Below, in pieces: positions 20,307 through 20,559 of a stretch of DNA of 20,559 nt (the first letter of the stretch is position 1; every line of letters begins with the position of its first letter). The notes beneath the pieces were generated by a model. That model was given only the letters and a program-made list of their open reading frames with translations. It had not been told where the DNA came from and searched no databases. Position numbers and translations under genes: made by a program. The DNA is from DATGZX01 sp035296965 (GTDB lineage Bacteria > Planctomycetota > Planctomycetia > Gemmatales > Gemmataceae): positions 1 through 20,559 of the forward strand of contig DATGZX010000215.1 of assembly GCA_035296965.1 (NCBI GenBank), given 5' to 3'.

Positions 20307-20559
20307 CGCTCGCAGCCAATTCTCGTTTAACCGCGAGCCAGCGGCGAGCGCGTCAACAGACAGGACGCTCTTTCCCTTCTGTTCACGCGCTCGCAGCCAA
20401 TTTTCGTTTAACCGCGAGCCAGCGGCGAGCGCGTCAACTGACAGGACGCTCTTTCCCTTCTGTTCACGCGCTCGCAGCCAATTTTCGTTTAACCGCGAGC
20501 CAGCGGCGAGCGCGTCAACTGACAGGACGCTCTTTCCCTTCTGTTCACGCGCTCGCCGC
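20307..20559. repeat. 81-bp tandem repeat array, three full copies at the right edge
   Basis: Units start at 20307, 20388 and 20469, with the beginning of a fourth at 20550. Copies two and three are identical; copy one differs by two substitutions (C for T near 20332 and A for T near 20357). Each boundary carries ACGCGCTCGC and, about 30 bases on, GCGAGCGCGT, so each unit can form a hairpin. The start at 20550 departs from the unit at 20557, so the array may end here or switch to a variant. Bases 20194-20292, upstream of the TPR gene, show nothing else recognisable. Confidence 0.9.

Noticed and set aside
20307..20559. CRISPR array at the right edge
   Set aside because: The units are identical along their full 81 bases, with no variable spacers between constant repeats, and no cas gene is present.
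20293..20559. Annotated coding sequence across the 81-bp repeats
   Set aside because: One open frame of six is expected when an 81-base unit without a stop is repeated. The start has no proper ribosome binding site spacing. It is kept only as a finding.

Overview
The window looks like a piece of a high-GC planctomycete chromosome, probably from the Gemmata/Isosphaera side of the phylum. This is inferred from gene content, not from a marker gene. The signs are a giant surface protein whose N-terminus carries the planctomycete LEQLEERSLLS motif, a Planctomycetes-type ECF sigma factor coupled to a Ser/Thr kinase with TPR repeats, an ECF sigma factor fused to a WD40 propeller, and many palindromic or simple repeats between genes. 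No rRNA, tRNA, CRISPR array, complete insertion sequence or phage gene was seen.

Layout. At the left edge is the start of a secreted protein (minus strand, cut by the window). Next is a 1545-residue surface protein built on SBBP repeats (437-5074, minus). A toxin-antitoxin pair follows on the plus strand (AF2212-like antitoxin 5313-5522, PIN toxin 5522-6022). Two large regulatory units come next on the minus strand. The first is an ECF sigma factor overlapping by one base a transmembrane Ser/Thr kinase with TPR repeats (9688 down to 6189). The second is one polypeptide joining an ECF sigma factor, a transmembrane segment and about 14 WD40 blades (13790 down to 10338). The 649-base gap between them (9689-10337) has no gene but holds four kinds of repeat and a gene scrap. 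After these come a nitronate monooxygenase-like flavoprotein (15078 down to 13984), a 56-base palindrome, and a DUF433 antitoxin-like gene whose presumed toxin partner appears to be broken after about nine codons.

On the plus strand, 15787-17852 is a compact operon: ECF sigma factor, zinc-finger anti-sigma factor with one membrane segment, and an exported protein with two secretin-N-like domains. It ends in a strong intrinsic terminator. Facing it on the minus strand is a two-gene unit of exported proteins: a TPR protein, then a small CxxC protein. The right edge is an 81-bp tandem repeat array.

The main theme is envelope sensing and transcription control. Three ECF sigma factors lie within about 7 kb, each with a different presumed control partner: a kinase encoded next door, a fused membrane-tethered WD40 domain, and a zinc-finger anti-sigma with an exported partner. 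The second theme is invasion by repeats, both between genes and in frame inside the kinase domain. The most novel candidates are the sigma/anti-sigma/secretin-N operon, the self-tethered sigma-WD40 protein, the kinase with two repeat-derived insertions, and the antitoxin left with a truncated toxin.
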